Shown: piece by piece, positions 8,472-16,620 of the stretch
How positions within the stretch are numbered: position 1 is the stretch's first letter
How the letters are laid out: each line of letters opens with the position of its first letter
The notes under the pieces: generated by a model
What the model was told of the DNA's origin: nothing
What the model saw: only the letters and a program-made list of their open reading frames with translations
Databases searched by the model: none
Made by a program: the position numbers and the translations under genes
Assembly: GCF_050379415.1 (NCBI RefSeq)
Contig: NZ_JBNRLS010000004.1
Span: 248,001-312,000, forward strand
From: Marinobacter sp050379415
GTDB taxonomy: Bacteria > Pseudomonadota > Gammaproteobacteria > Pseudomonadales > Oleiphilaceae
Length of the DNA stretch: 64,000 nt
Reading direction: 5' to 3'

Positions 8472-9542
8472 TCAGTTGAAAAAGTCGTCGATCCAGTCGC
8501 TGTCCATTTCTTCCAACGAGGCGTAGCGCCAGCGGGGCTGAAGATCCTTGTCGATCAGCAGTGCCCGGATACCTTCAGCAAACTCGCCCTTCTTCAGGCA
8601 GTTGCAGGACAGCACCAGTTCCTTGTTCAACACCTCCTTGAGACTGTCGTGCCGGCAGCCATGGAGGTGGCGCCACACCAACGCGAGGGAGGTGGGCGAG
8701 GCATTGCCAAGCCCCTTGGTGACCTTGCCCATCCAGTCCTCACGGCTGCCCAGCTCGGTCAACTGATTGACCACCTGCTCCAGGGAGTCGGCATCGGTTA
8801 CCTGATTGATCTCATCGAAGTGTCGCCGAACCGGCGACTCCGGCAGGGCGTCCTGGCTGTGCTGCTCGAACTGGCGGAGCACCCCGCCAACCACGGCGTG
8901 GGCATTGTCATCGCGCCACTCGCTCGCGGTGAGCGCTTCGATCACCCGCTCCTTGAGGCTGTGCTTCACAAAACGATCTGCCATGCCCACAAACAGCGCG
9001 TCGGCAGCGTTGATCCGGGCTCCGGTCACTCCGAGAAACAAACCGGTACGTCCCGGCATGCGATTGAGGAACCAGCCACCGGCCACATCGGGGTAAAGTC
9101 CGATGTTTACCTCGGGCATGGCCATTTTCGAGTTTTCGGTCACCACCCGATGGGAGGCGCCCACCATGAGCCCGATCCCCCCGCCCATCACGATACCGTT
9201 GCCCCAGCAGATGAGGGGCTTCGGGAAAGTATGAATCTGGTAATCGAGCTCATACTCCTCAGTGAAGAATCGTTCGCCCTCACTGGCAGTGCCCGGCTCG
9301 GTCATACTGCGGTACAGGGAGACGATATCGCCCCCTGCGCAGAACGCTTTGTCACCCTCGGCCTCGAGCCATACCGCACACACCTGCGGATCCTTCGCCC
9401 ACCGCTGGAGCTGGGGCTTGAGCAGGTGAATCATGTCCATGGACAGTGAGTTCAGGTTTTTCGGAGTGTTCAGCCGGGCCACGGCAATTACGCTGCCGTC
9501 GGCGGTTTTCCACTCTTCAAAGACAATCGGTTGATCGCTCAT
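8472..9542 (-). CDS. 3-hydroxyisobutyryl-CoA hydrolase (crotonase superfamily)
   Basis: 356 residues from the ATG at 9542 (MSDQPIVFEEWKT), which has GAGGA upstream; a longer frame reaches 9578 but would overlap the preceding gene. The crotonase core shows FCAGGDIVSLYR (oxyanion loop) and GNGIVMGGGIGLMVGASHRVV, and the protein has the extra C-terminal region (to about 350 residues) typical of HIBYL-CoA hydrolase rather than of enoyl-CoA hydratases of about 260 residues. It would release CoA from 3-hydroxyisobutyryl-CoA before MmsB acts. The stop is 64 bp before mmsB and the start 20 bp after the stop of the enoyl-CoA hydratase gene, consistent with one transcript. Confidence 0.9.
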   Translation of the reverse strand: MSDQPIVFEEWKTADGSVIAVARLNTPKNLNSLSMDMIHLLKPQLQRWAKDPQVCAVWLEAEGDKAFCAGGDIVSLYRSMTEPGTASEGERFFTEEYELDYQIHTFPKPLICWGNGIVMGGGIGLMVGASHRVVTENSKMAMPEVNIGLYPDVAGGWFLNRMPGRTGLFLGVTGARINAADALFVGMADRFVKHSLKERVIEALTASEWRDDNAHAVVGGVLRQFEQHSQDALPESPVRRHFDEINQVTDADSLEQVVNQLTELGSREDWMGKVTKGLGNASPTSLALVWRHLHGCRHDSLKEVLNKELVLSCNCLKKGEFAEGIRALLIDKDLQPRWRYASLEEMDSDWIDDFFN

Positions 9543-9562
9543 AACAGTCCTCGCCCCGGCGG

Positions 9563-10342
9563 TTACCGGTTCTTCCACTGCGGTTTGCGCTTTTCAAGGA
9601 ATGCGTTCACGCCTTCCCGCTGGTCTTCGGTGTAGAACAGCTCCACGAACAGCTCCCGCTCCATGCGCCAGCCATCGCTGTGGCTGCGGCCGTCCCGGGC
9701 ACTCATGATCAGGTTTTTGCAGCGGGCAACGGCAGACGGGCTCTGTTTACAGGCACCCTCAGCCAGTTCCAGTGCCTTTTCCAAACCTTTTCCGGCGGGT
9801 ACCACTTCCTCGACCAGACCGATTTTCAGGGCCTTGTCGGCATCAACGCGCTCACCACAGAGGATCATGCGCTTGGCCCAGCCTTCACCTACCAGCCAGG
9901 GCAGATTCTGTGTGCCACCGGCGCAGGGCAGCAGGCCCACACTAGCCTCCGGCAGCGCCATCTGGGCGTGTTCTTCAGCAATGCGAATGTCACAGGCCAT
10001 GGCGCATTCCAGGCCACCACCCATGGCATATCCGTTGACGGCAGCAATGGATACGCCGCGGAAGGCGGTCAGTGCGGCAAAGGCCTGGCCAAAGAGCTGG
10101 CCCATGTAGTTGGCGTTGGCCTTGTCGCCGTCGGCAAAGGATTTCAGGTCGGCACCGGCGGAGAAGAATTTTTCACCCTGCCCGGTAACCACCAGCGCGA
10201 AGATGTGCTTGTCCTCGTTGAGTTCCTCGATGGTTTTGGTCAGGGCTTGCAGGGATTCTGCCGTCCAGGTGTTGGCCGGCGGGTTGTCGATGGTCAGGAT
10301 TGCGATGTGTCCGCGTTTTTCGAGCTGGATGAGGTCGCTCAT
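9563..10342 (-). CDS. Enoyl-CoA hydratase of the valine pathway
   Basis: 259 residues from the ATG at 10342 (MSDLIQLEKRGHIAIL), preceded by AGGAAGGA. The open frame continues upstream to 10426 but only through the palindromic repeats, so that extension is rejected. Crotonase signatures: FSAGADLKSFADG and GYAMGGGLECAMACDIRIA, followed by ALPEASVGLLPCAGGTQNLP, which carries the second glutamate of the hydratases. In this context it probably hydrates methacrylyl-CoA to 3-hydroxyisobutyryl-CoA. It is bounded upstream by the cluster B palindromes. Confidence 0.9.
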   Translation of the reverse strand: MSDLIQLEKRGHIAILTIDNPPANTWTAESLQALTKTIEELNEDKHIFALVVTGQGEKFFSAGADLKSFADGDKANANYMGQLFGQAFAALTAFRGVSIAAVNGYAMGGGLECAMACDIRIAEEHAQMALPEASVGLLPCAGGTQNLPWLVGEGWAKRMILCGERVDADKALKIGLVEEVVPAGKGLEKALELAEGACKQSPSAVARCKNLIMSARDGRSHSDGWRMERELFVELFYTEDQREGVNAFLEKRKPQWKNR

Positions 10343-10366
10343 TTTGTTTTTCCTTCCTGTGAACAT

Positions 10367-10396
10367 GGGGTCAGAAGAAAGCGTTCTTCTGACCCC
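10367..10396. repeat. 30-bp GGGGTC palindrome, copy 4 (cluster B, perfect)
   Basis: Arms GGGGTCAGAAGAA and TTCTTCTGACCCC pair perfectly over 13 bp with an AGCG loop. It lies 25 bp upstream of the enoyl-CoA hydratase start, between that gene and the acyl-CoA dehydrogenase gene, so any transcript crossing the operon includes this hairpin just ahead of a ribosome binding site. Confidence 0.9.
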
Positions 10397-10426
10397 GGGT
10401 TTGACTTTGGGGTTCAGCTTGAACAT

Positions 10427-10456
10427 GGGGTCAGAAGAAGGCGTTCTTCAGACCCC
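10427..10456. repeat. 30-bp GGGGTC palindrome, copy 5 (cluster B)
   Basis: GGGGTCAGAAGAA then TTCTTCAGACCCC, centre GGCG, one A-A mismatch. It is preceded by GCTTGAACAT, the same spacer type that precedes copy 4 (GTGAACAT). Tandem arrangement with copy 4 in the same orientation suggests a duplicated unit. Confidence 0.85.
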
Positions 10457-10484
10457 TTTTTATGACCCCGTTTTCGCGTTCAAC

Positions 10485-11651
10485 TCACTGAATCGCCTCA
10501 GCCACGCCGTCGTCCAACAACCGGCGGGCAATAATCAGGCGCATGATCTCGTTGGTGCCCTCGAGAATCTGGTGCACCCGCAGATCCCGGACATAGCGTT
10601 CCAGTGGGTACTCCCGGATATAACCATAGCCACCATGGAGCTGCAGCGCCTCATTGACCACGTCGAAACAGGCGTCGGTGGCAAACCGCTTTGCCATGGC
10701 ACAGTGCAGGGGCGCTTCCGGATCGCCGCTGTCGAGCTTGAATGCGCCCAGTCGCACCATCTGCCGGGCCGCCACCAGGTTGGTAGCCATATCCGCCAGC
10801 TTGAACTGCAGGGCCTGGAACGCTGCCAGTGGCTTGCCGAACTGCTCGCGCTCGTGCATGTAGTTGCGGGCCCTCAGCAGGGCCGCCTGGGCGCCGCCCA
10901 GTGAGCAGGTGGCGATGTTGAGGCGGCCACCGTCCAGGCCTTTCATGGCGATGGCGAAGCCGTCGCCTTCCTCGCCCACCCGGTTACTGGCGGGAATGCG
11001 CACATTCTCCAGGCTGACCAGGCGGGTCGGCTGGCTGTGCCAGCCCATCTTGTCCTCGTTCTTGCCGTAGGAAACGCCGTCGGCATCGGCGGGAATCACA
11101 AAGGTGGAAATGCCTTTGGAACCACTGTCGGCATCCCCGGTACGGGCCATCAGTACCAGGATGTCGGTACTACCGGCGCCGGAGATAAACATCTTGCTGC
11201 CGTTGATCACGTAGCTGTCGCCATCGCGTACAGCCTTGGTACGCAGGCTGGCTGCATCGGAGCCGGCGCCGGGCTCGGTGAGGCAATAGGAGGCCAGCCA
11301 TTCACCGCTGGCGAGCTTGGGCACAATCTCCTGCTTCAGATCATCGGAAGCAAAACTGGCCACCATCCAGGTCGCCATGTTGTGAATGGTGATGAAAGCG
11401 GCCGTGGACGGGCAGGCTGCCGCCAGCTCCTCCACGATCACCGAGGTATCCAGTCGGGACAGTCCCATCCCACCCAGGGATTCCGGGGTGTAAAGGCCCA
11501 TGAAGCCCATCTCGCCGGCTTCCTTCATCACGTCGACCGGGAAGATGTGCTCCTCATCCCACTGGGCGGCATGGGGGGCCATGGATTTCTCGGCAAAGGC
11601 CCGGGCCGCATCCCGGAACGCCAGCTGGTCGTCGGTCAGGTTAAAGTCCAT
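10485..11651 (-). CDS. Acyl-CoA dehydrogenase (isobutyryl-CoA type)
   Basis: 388 residues, standard ACAD length. FAD-dependent alpha,beta-desaturation of a short branched acyl-CoA, here most likely isobutyryl-CoA to methacrylyl-CoA. Visible signatures are CLTEPGAGSDAASLRTKA (about 123-140), ISGAGSTDILVLMART, and the C-terminal QLHGGYGYIREYPLERYVRD. The catalytic glutamate is in ILEGTNEIMR near residue 367. It follows mmsA after a 79-bp gap containing a terminator-like hairpin and precedes the palindrome cluster B. Assignment to isobutyryl-CoA is from context; 2-methylbutyryl-CoA is also possible. Confidence 0.92.
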   Translation of the reverse strand: MDFNLTDDQLAFRDAARAFAEKSMAPHAAQWDEEHIFPVDVMKEAGEMGFMGLYTPESLGGMGLSRLDTSVIVEELAAACPSTAAFITIHNMATWMVASFASDDLKQEIVPKLASGEWLASYCLTEPGAGSDAASLRTKAVRDGDSYVINGSKMFISGAGSTDILVLMARTGDADSGSKGISTFVIPADADGVSYGKNEDKMGWHSQPTRLVSLENVRIPASNRVGEEGDGFAIAMKGLDGGRLNIATCSLGGAQAALLRARNYMHEREQFGKPLAAFQALQFKLADMATNLVAARQMVRLGAFKLDSGDPEAPLHCAMAKRFATDACFDVVNEALQLHGGYGYIREYPLERYVRDLRVHQILEGTNEIMRLIIARRLLDDGVAEAIQ

Positions 11652-11680
11652 TACCAGGCTCCTGTCATGTCAAAAGGGTA

Positions 11681-11710
11681 AAAAGAAGGGGCCGGAAAAG
11701 ATTCCGGCCC
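11681..11710 (-). terminator. Hairpin with T-tract after mmsA
   Basis: On the minus strand GGGCCGGAA (11702-11710) pairs with TTCCGGCCC (11689-11697) around a four-base loop and is followed by CTTCTTTTT. It lies 21 bases after the mmsA stop, inside the apparent operon. It could therefore act as a partial terminator that lowers expression of the acyl-CoA dehydrogenase and following genes relative to mmsA. Confidence 0.7.
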
Positions 11711-11730
11711 AAGACCTCACCCTCAACGCT

Positions 11731-13224
11731 TTAACGAAGCTGAATGGAGAAATTGGCTTCAGAGGAGGTCGCTTCACTGGAGAACCAGCGGGACGTTACC
11801 GTCTTGGTTTCAGTATAGAAGCGAACCGCCTGCTTGCCGTAGGCGTGCTGGTCACCGTAGAAGGAGCCCTTCCAGCCGGTGAAGGAGAAGAACGGCAGGG
11901 GCACCGGAATGGGGATATTCACACCCACCTGACCCACGTCGATGTCATGCTGGAAGCGACGGGCGGCACCACCGTGGTTGGTGAAGATAGAGGTACCGTT
12001 ACCGTAGGGGCTCTGATTGATCAGGTCGATCGCCTCGCCCAGGTTGTCCACGTTCACACAGGACAGTACCGGGCCGAAAATCTCTTCCTTGTAGATGTCC
12101 ATGTCCGGCGTCACTTCACTGAACAGGGTCGGCCCTACCCAGTTACCGTCCGGCAGGCCATCAACGGTACAGCCGCGACCGTCCAGCAACAGCTTGGCAC
12201 CCTGGACCTCGCCAGTGGCAATCAGGGACTCGATACGGTCCTTGGCCTTGGCACTGATGATCGGGCCATAGCTGGCACCGGAGTCGTTCCAGGCGCCCGG
12301 ACGGGCCTTCGCCATGGCTTCTTTCAGTTCCGGAATCCACTGCTGGGCCTCGCCTACGAATACCGCGACGGAAATCGCCATGCAGCGCTGGCCGGCTGCA
12401 CCCACGGAGGCACCCACCAGGGCGTTGATGACCTGCTGCTTGTCCGCATCCGGCATGATCACCATGTGGTTCTTGGCACCGGCAAAGCTCTGGACACGCT
12501 TCATGTGACGGGTGCCGGTTTCGTAGATGTAACGGCCAACCGGGACAGAGCCGACAAAGGAAATGGCCTTGATGGCCGGGTCGGTCAGCAGGGTATCAAC
12601 CTGCTCCTTGGCACCGTGGACCACCTGCAGGACGCCCTTGGGTGCACCAGCTTCCTCGAACAGCTCGGCCAGACGCATCGGGGTCAGCGGATCCTGCTCG
12701 GACGGCTTCAGGATGAAGGTGTTGCCGCAGGCAATGGCCATCGGGAACATCCACAGCGGAATCATGGCCGGGAAGTTGAACGGGGTGATGCCCGCACACA
12801 CGCCCAGCGGCTGGATCCAGGAATGGGTATCCACCTCGCGGGCCACGTTCTCGACGGTCTCACCCATCATCATGGAGGCCACGTTGGCGGCGTGCTCTAC
12901 CACCTCGATACCGCGCCAGACATCGCCCTTGGCGTCGTCGAAGGTTTTGCCGGTTTCCTGGGACAGGATTTGGGCAATCTCATCGTGATGCTCTTTCAGC
13001 AGCGCCTGGTAGCGGAGCATGACCCGCGCCCGCTCGGAAACCGGCGTTTCTTTCCAGGTCTTGAACACCTCTCCGGCGTTATCGATGGCCTTGCGCATCT
13101 CCTCTTCGGTGGCGCACGGCACCTTGGCGATCACTTCGTTGGTGGCAGGATCGGTGACGTCGATCCAGTTACTGGTCTGGCTCTGGACAAATTCACCGGC
13201 AATATACTGGGGAACATTTTTCAT
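11731..13224 (-). CDS. mmsA: CoA-acylating methylmalonate-semialdehyde dehydrogenase
   Basis: 497 residues. It converts methylmalonate semialdehyde to propionyl-CoA with NAD and CoA, the last step of the distal valine pathway. The aldehyde dehydrogenase core is complete: GITPFNFPAMIPLWMFPMAI (about 145-165), the cofactor loop ISFVGSVPVGRYIYETGT, and the catalytic Cys281 in GAAGQRCMAISV. It is the first gene of the minus-strand operon and is divergent from an AraC-type regulator 116 bp away, as mmsA and mmsR are in Pseudomonas aeruginosa. A second gene of the same family is at 41899-43398. Confidence 0.95.
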   Translation of the reverse strand: MKNVPQYIAGEFVQSQTSNWIDVTDPATNEVIAKVPCATEEEMRKAIDNAGEVFKTWKETPVSERARVMLRYQALLKEHHDEIAQILSQETGKTFDDAKGDVWRGIEVVEHAANVASMMMGETVENVAREVDTHSWIQPLGVCAGITPFNFPAMIPLWMFPMAIACGNTFILKPSEQDPLTPMRLAELFEEAGAPKGVLQVVHGAKEQVDTLLTDPAIKAISFVGSVPVGRYIYETGTRHMKRVQSFAGAKNHMVIMPDADKQQVINALVGASVGAAGQRCMAISVAVFVGEAQQWIPELKEAMAKARPGAWNDSGASYGPIISAKAKDRIESLIATGEVQGAKLLLDGRGCTVDGLPDGNWVGPTLFSEVTPDMDIYKEEIFGPVLSCVNVDNLGEAIDLINQSPYGNGTSIFTNHGGAARRFQHDIDVGQVGVNIPIPVPLPFFSFTGWKGSFYGDQHAYGKQAVRFYTETKTVTSRWFSSEATSSEANFSIQLR

Positions 13225-13340
13225 GTTGAAATCCCTGGTTTGTTGTTATGCGGGAACAGCCTCGCCCCGGCGGGGTTCGGCCACGATTGCAAAAATCCTA
13301 GCACGTGGTTTGGCCGGAGGTGATTGACTAAATTTCGCCC
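13225..13340. promoter_or_regulatory. Divergent mmsA / AraC-regulator promoter region
   Basis: 116-bp intergenic region between the start codons of mmsA (minus) and the AraC-family gene (plus). It must hold both promoters and the probable MmsR-type operator. I see no clear -35/-10 pair on either strand and no strong palindrome, so the entry rests on gene arrangement only. Confidence 0.4.
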
Positions 13341-14261
13341 ATGATGGATTATTTTTCGATGAGCAGAGTTCTGAATAGACAATCCACAGCACAAACCTCG
13401 CAATGGCCGGTACCACCAGACAGCGTCCGCTACGTGGTGCCGGACCCCATTGTCCGCCTGCTTGCCAGTCACCCCCTGACCCGGGAGCTCTATCCACTGG
13501 CCTTCGGGCATTATCGCAAGGCGGCCGGCCACCACATGCACCGGGAGCACCATCGAGACAATCTTTTGATCTATTGCACGGAAGGCAAGGCATTCCTGAA
13601 CGTCGCGGGCGAGCCCTATACCGTAGAGGCCGGTGATTTGCTGTTGCTGCCTGCGGGAGCCAGCCATCGCTATACCGCCGACCCGGACAATCCCTGGACC
13701 ATACACTGGGTGCACTACACCGGCCCGCTGGCCGAGGACTTCCGCAATTACATGGGATTTGATGGCCCTACCCGCATCCGGCACCTGGGCCGCCAGCCCC
13801 GGCTGCTGGTGGATTTCAACGGCCTGCTCTCGGTACGCCAGACCGGCTTCCGCACCCGGGGACTGATCCATGCCGCCAACCGACTGCGCCAGCTACTGGC
13901 TGCGGTACCTCTGAATGCGGATGAAACCAGCCAGGAACGCCAGTCCGAACTGGACACCATCCACAACTACATGCGCGAGCACCTGGAGGAGCGCCTGTCC
14001 CTCGAACAGTTGGCGGATCTGGCAGGCCTTTCTCCGGCGCACTTTGCCACTCGCTATCGGGAACAAACGGGCACCTCGCCCATCCAGCATTTCCTGCACC
14101 TGAAAGTGGAGCGTGCGTGTCAGATGCTGGACACCACCGGCCTCAGCTTTGCGGACATCAGCCGCCGGCTGGGTTACGACGATGCCTACTATTTTTCTCG
14201 ACTGTTCAAGAAGGTAATGGGCCAATCGCCGAGGGATTACCGGCACACGGCCCGTCACTGA
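13341..14261 (+). CDS. mmsR: AraC-family transcriptional activator, probably MmsR
   Basis: 306 residues. The N-terminal half is a cupin-type sensing domain (GHYRKAAGHHMHREHHRDN, then VEAGDLLLLPAGASHRYTAD). Two helix-turn-helix units make the C-terminal AraC domain (about 205-300): LSLEQLADLAGLSPAHFATRYREQTGTSP and FADISRRLGYDDAYYFSRLFKKVMGQSPRDY. Divergent orientation from mmsA matches the mmsR-mmsAB locus of Pseudomonas, whose product activates mmsAB in response to valine-pathway intermediates. The ATG at 13341 has no close Shine-Dalgarno; starts at 13344 or 13359 are possible. Confidence 0.85.
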   Translation: MMDYFSMSRVLNRQSTAQTSQWPVPPDSVRYVVPDPIVRLLASHPLTRELYPLAFGHYRKAAGHHMHREHHRDNLLIYCTEGKAFLNVAGEPYTVEAGDLLLLPAGASHRYTADPDNPWTIHWVHYTGPLAEDFRNYMGFDGPTRIRHLGRQPRLLVDFNGLLSVRQTGFRTRGLIHAANRLRQLLAAVPLNADETSQERQSELDTIHNYMREHLEERLSLEQLADLAGLSPAHFATRYREQTGTSPIQHFLHLKVERACQMLDTTGLSFADISRRLGYDDAYYFSRLFKKVMGQSPRDYRHTARH

Positions 14262-14353
14262 AGGCCAGAGTGAGCGGGCGTCCCGCCTACGACTTTCGTT
14301 GAATACGCCGAACCGTTACTCTGGGGCCATAGCCAATAACAAGAGATTGCGCC

Positions 14354-14782
14354 ATGGCACAGTACACAATAGAAATCGACGAAACCTTCGATATCCCACG
14401 ACGACGGGTGTTCGCCCTGTTTGCCGACCACCAGCGCTTCGGCAAGCTGCTGGGTGCTCCTGTCAAGCGGATCCGGGACAGCGACCAGGCCGATCCCAAC
14501 GGCATCGGCTCGGTCCGCAAGATCGGCATCGGGCCTATCGGCCTTGAAGAAACCGTGCTCAGCTTCGAGCCGGAAACGCTGATCGAATACACGGTTACCA
14601 GCATGAGCCCGATACGCAATCACCTGGGACGGATTCGCTTTGAAGACACCCCGGACGGTCAGACCCGGGTGCATTACACCATCAGCTTCGAGGACATCGT
14701 TCCGTTCACCGGAAAGGTGGTCTCCAGCGCTCTGGAACAGGGAATTCGCCGGGGAATCAAACGGGTGCCGGATCTGGCCTGA
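14354..14782 (+). CDS. SRPBCC-family protein
   Basis: 142 residues with the START/Bet v 1-like pattern: an opening strand YTIEIDETFDIPRRRVFALFADHQRF, alternating beta strands (RIRDSDQADPNGIGSVRKIG, ETVLSFEPETLIEYTVTS, IRFEDTPDGQTRVHYTISFED) and a long C-terminal helix. Such proteins bind hydrophobic ligands; many resemble polyketide cyclases. No specific ligand can be inferred. The gene stands alone, 92 bp after the AraC gene. Confidence 0.8.
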   Translation: MAQYTIEIDETFDIPRRRVFALFADHQRFGKLLGAPVKRIRDSDQADPNGIGSVRKIGIGPIGLEETVLSFEPETLIEYTVTSMSPIRNHLGRIRFEDTPDGQTRVHYTISFEDIVPFTGKVVSSALEQGIRRGIKRVPDLA

Positions 14783-14820
14783 CACGCCAGCCGGCAACAA
14801 ACCGTTACTTGATGAATGTC

Positions 14821-14863
14821 ACAGAATTGACTTGAGGCAAAAATTTGCATTTATCAATTCTGT
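14821..14863. promoter_or_regulatory. Nested inverted repeat upstream of the di-iron MBL gene
   Basis: ACAGAATTGA (14821-14830) is repeated in perfect inverse as TCAATTCTGT (14854-14863). Inside the 23-bp spacer lies a second palindrome, GCAAAAATTTGC. The structure is in the 147-bp gap before the oxygen-binding di-iron domain gene, 67 bp before its start, so it could be an operator for two dimers or an mRNA hairpin. The sequence TTGACTTGAGGCAA inside it only partly fits an FNR site. Confidence 0.55.
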
Positions 14864-14929
14864 AATCTTCCGCCAGGTTTGCAATATCCGGCTAATCGGC
14901 CGAAAACAATATCCTGGCGGGAGACAGTA

Positions 14930-15730
14930 ATGGCAGCAGAGCCCATTGTTCTGTTCGATGACGGACACCACAAATGCCTGATGTTCGATTCCCTGGTAAC
15001 CGGTGAGGGCGTGCAGTCCAACCAGTTCCTGATCGTTGACGGCAAGCACGAAGCCCTGATCGATCCGGGCGGAGACCTGACCTACACCCCGCTCTCTGTG
15101 GCTGCTTCGCGCTACATGAACATCAAGGACATGGACTACGTCTTTGCCTCCCACCAGGATCCGGACATCATCGGCGCCATTGACCGCTGGATCGTCCACA
15201 CCCGCGCCAAGATTGTGACATCCCGGCTCTGGGCCCGGTTCCTGCCGCATCTGGTGTCCAGCTATGTGACCAACCAGCTCACCGGCAGCGTCTACGACCG
15301 GATTGTCAGCATCCCGGATCCCGGAGCCAGGGTACCTTTCGGCAACGCCTACCTGACCTGCCTGCCGGCGCACTTCATGCACTCGGTCGGCAATCTGCAG
15401 TTCTACGATCCGGTGTCAAAGATCCTCTTCTCGGGCGACCTGGGCGCCTCGCTTGGTGGCGAGGACGATCACAAGCCGGTACAGGATTTCGACCGTCACA
15501 TTCCCAGCATGATCGGCTTCCACAAACGCTACATTGCCTCCCAGAAGGTCTGCCGCCTCTGGGCTGACATGGTTCGGGGACTGGAGGTGAGCATGATCGT
15601 GCCCCAGCATGGCAAGCGTTTCGAAGGTCCCGAGATGGTGGAGCGTTTCCTGAACTGGGTCTCGGATGTACCCTGCGGGATCGATCTGATGGGGCCGGAC
15701 AATTACACCCCGCCGACCGATTACATCTGA
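14930..15730 (+). CDS. MBL-fold oxygen-binding di-iron (ODP) protein
   Basis: 266 residues from the ATG at 14930 (MAAEPIVLFDDG), preceded by GGGAGA; the open frame begins 51 bp earlier without support. It has the beta-lactamase-like domain of flavo-diiron proteins without the flavodoxin part: LIDPGGDLTYTPL, ASHQDPDIIGAIDRW (in place of the hydrolytic HxHxDH), LPAHFMHSVGNLQFYDPVSKILFSGDLGAS, and VPQHGKRFEGPE near the C terminus. Stand-alone ODP proteins bind O2 or NO at a di-iron site and are often sensors or electron acceptors. It is followed by a GC-rich hairpin and preceded by the nested inverted repeat. Confidence 0.85.
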   Translation: MAAEPIVLFDDGHHKCLMFDSLVTGEGVQSNQFLIVDGKHEALIDPGGDLTYTPLSVAASRYMNIKDMDYVFASHQDPDIIGAIDRWIVHTRAKIVTSRLWARFLPHLVSSYVTNQLTGSVYDRIVSIPDPGARVPFGNAYLTCLPAHFMHSVGNLQFYDPVSKILFSGDLGASLGGEDDHKPVQDFDRHIPSMIGFHKRYIASQKVCRLWADMVRGLEVSMIVPQHGKRFEGPEMVERFLNWVSDVPCGIDLMGPDNYTPPTDYI

Positions 15731-15737
15731 CCCCTCC

Positions 15738-15766
15738 GGGCGGCGGTGCTGTCGCCGCCCGTTTCC
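15738..15766 (+). terminator. GC-rich hairpin after the ODP gene
   Basis: GGGCGGCG (15738-15745) pairs with CGCCGCCC (15753-15760) across a seven-base loop, followed by GTTTCCCC. It is eight bases after the stop. The T-run is short, so termination strength is uncertain. Confidence 0.6.
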
Positions 15767-15862
15767 CCTGCTGAATCAGCACAACAGCATTAAACCTGTC
15801 CCCGAACCGTTTTGTTGAGTAAAATCCGGCGTTTTCCTGAACAGCAAGAAGAGGCAGGTCAG

Positions 15863-16585
15863 ATGGGCAGAGCCTACCAGAACCGCAAAGAGTCCATGGC
15901 CAAGACGGCTGCGGCAAAAACCAAGGTCTACAGCAAGTATGGCCGCGAAATCTACATGTGCGCCAAGTCAGGCGGCATTGACCCCCAGGCCAACCTGACG
16001 CTGCGCGGCCTCATTGACCGGGCCAAGAAGGACCAGGTGCCGAGCCACGTCATTGAAAAGGCCATCGACAAGGCGAAAGGTGGCGGTGGCGAAGATTACT
16101 CCCCTGCCCGGTACGAAGGATACGGGCCCGGCAACTGCATGGTGATCGTGGACTGCCTTACCGACAACCCGAACCGCACCTTCGGCGACGTCCGACTGGC
16201 TTTCACCAAGACCAAGTGCAAGATCGGGACTCCGGGGGCCGTTGCCCATATGTTCGATCACTGCGCGATTTTCGCCTTCACCGGTCAGGACGAGGAAGCG
16301 GTACTCGAGGCCCTGATGGAAGCAGACGTGGACGTGACGGATATCGAGAACGAGGACGACCGCATCACCGTATTCACACCGAACACAGAGTACGCCAAGG
16401 CCAAGCAGGCCCTGGAAGCTGCCTTCGAGGGAATCGAGTTCGACGTGGACGAAATCCAGTTCCTGCCGAAAACCACCACTCCGGTGGAGGGCGACGACGT
16501 GGCCATGTTCGAGAAATTCCTGGACATGCTGAACGAACTGGATGACGTCCAGAACGTTTATCACAACGCAGAAGTCAGCGAATAA
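15863..16585 (+). CDS. YebC/PmpR-family DNA-binding regulator
   Basis: 240 residues from the ATG at 15863 (MGRAYQNRKESMAKTAAAK), the canonical YebC start, with GAGGCAGG upstream. The family pattern is complete: KVYSKYGREIYMCAKSGG, the VIEKAIDKAKGG helix, YEGYGPGNCMVIVDCLTDNPNRT, and the acidic C-terminal domain ending LDDVQNVYHNAEV. YebC proteins are implicated in relief of ribosome stalling and in transcriptional control of quorum-sensing or Holliday-junction genes. No ruvC follows here. Confidence 0.92.
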   Translation: MGRAYQNRKESMAKTAAAKTKVYSKYGREIYMCAKSGGIDPQANLTLRGLIDRAKKDQVPSHVIEKAIDKAKGGGGEDYSPARYEGYGPGNCMVIVDCLTDNPNRTFGDVRLAFTKTKCKIGTPGAVAHMFDHCAIFAFTGQDEEAVLEALMEADVDVTDIENEDDRITVFTPNTEYAKAKQALEAAFEGIEFDVDEIQFLPKTTTPVEGDDVAMFEKFLDMLNELDDVQNVYHNAEVSE

Positions 16586-16596
16586 CCGGTTGGACT

Positions 16597-16620
16597 GACA
16601 GCCCCGTTACCGGGGCCTGG
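16597..16620. terminator. Possible bidirectional hairpin between yebC and the CAP gene
   Basis: GCCCCG (16601-16606) and CGGGGC (16611-16616) pair around a four-base loop in the convergent junction. The stem overlaps the CAP-gene stop codon (16607-16609) and lacks a T-tract, so this is a weak candidate. Confidence 0.3.

Noticed and set aside
11500..13323. Plus-strand open frame of about 600 codons
   Set aside because: Antisense to mmsA and the acyl-CoA dehydrogenase end; translation is Gly/His-rich and low in complexity, typical of GC-rich antisense frames. The minus frame has full enzyme motifs.
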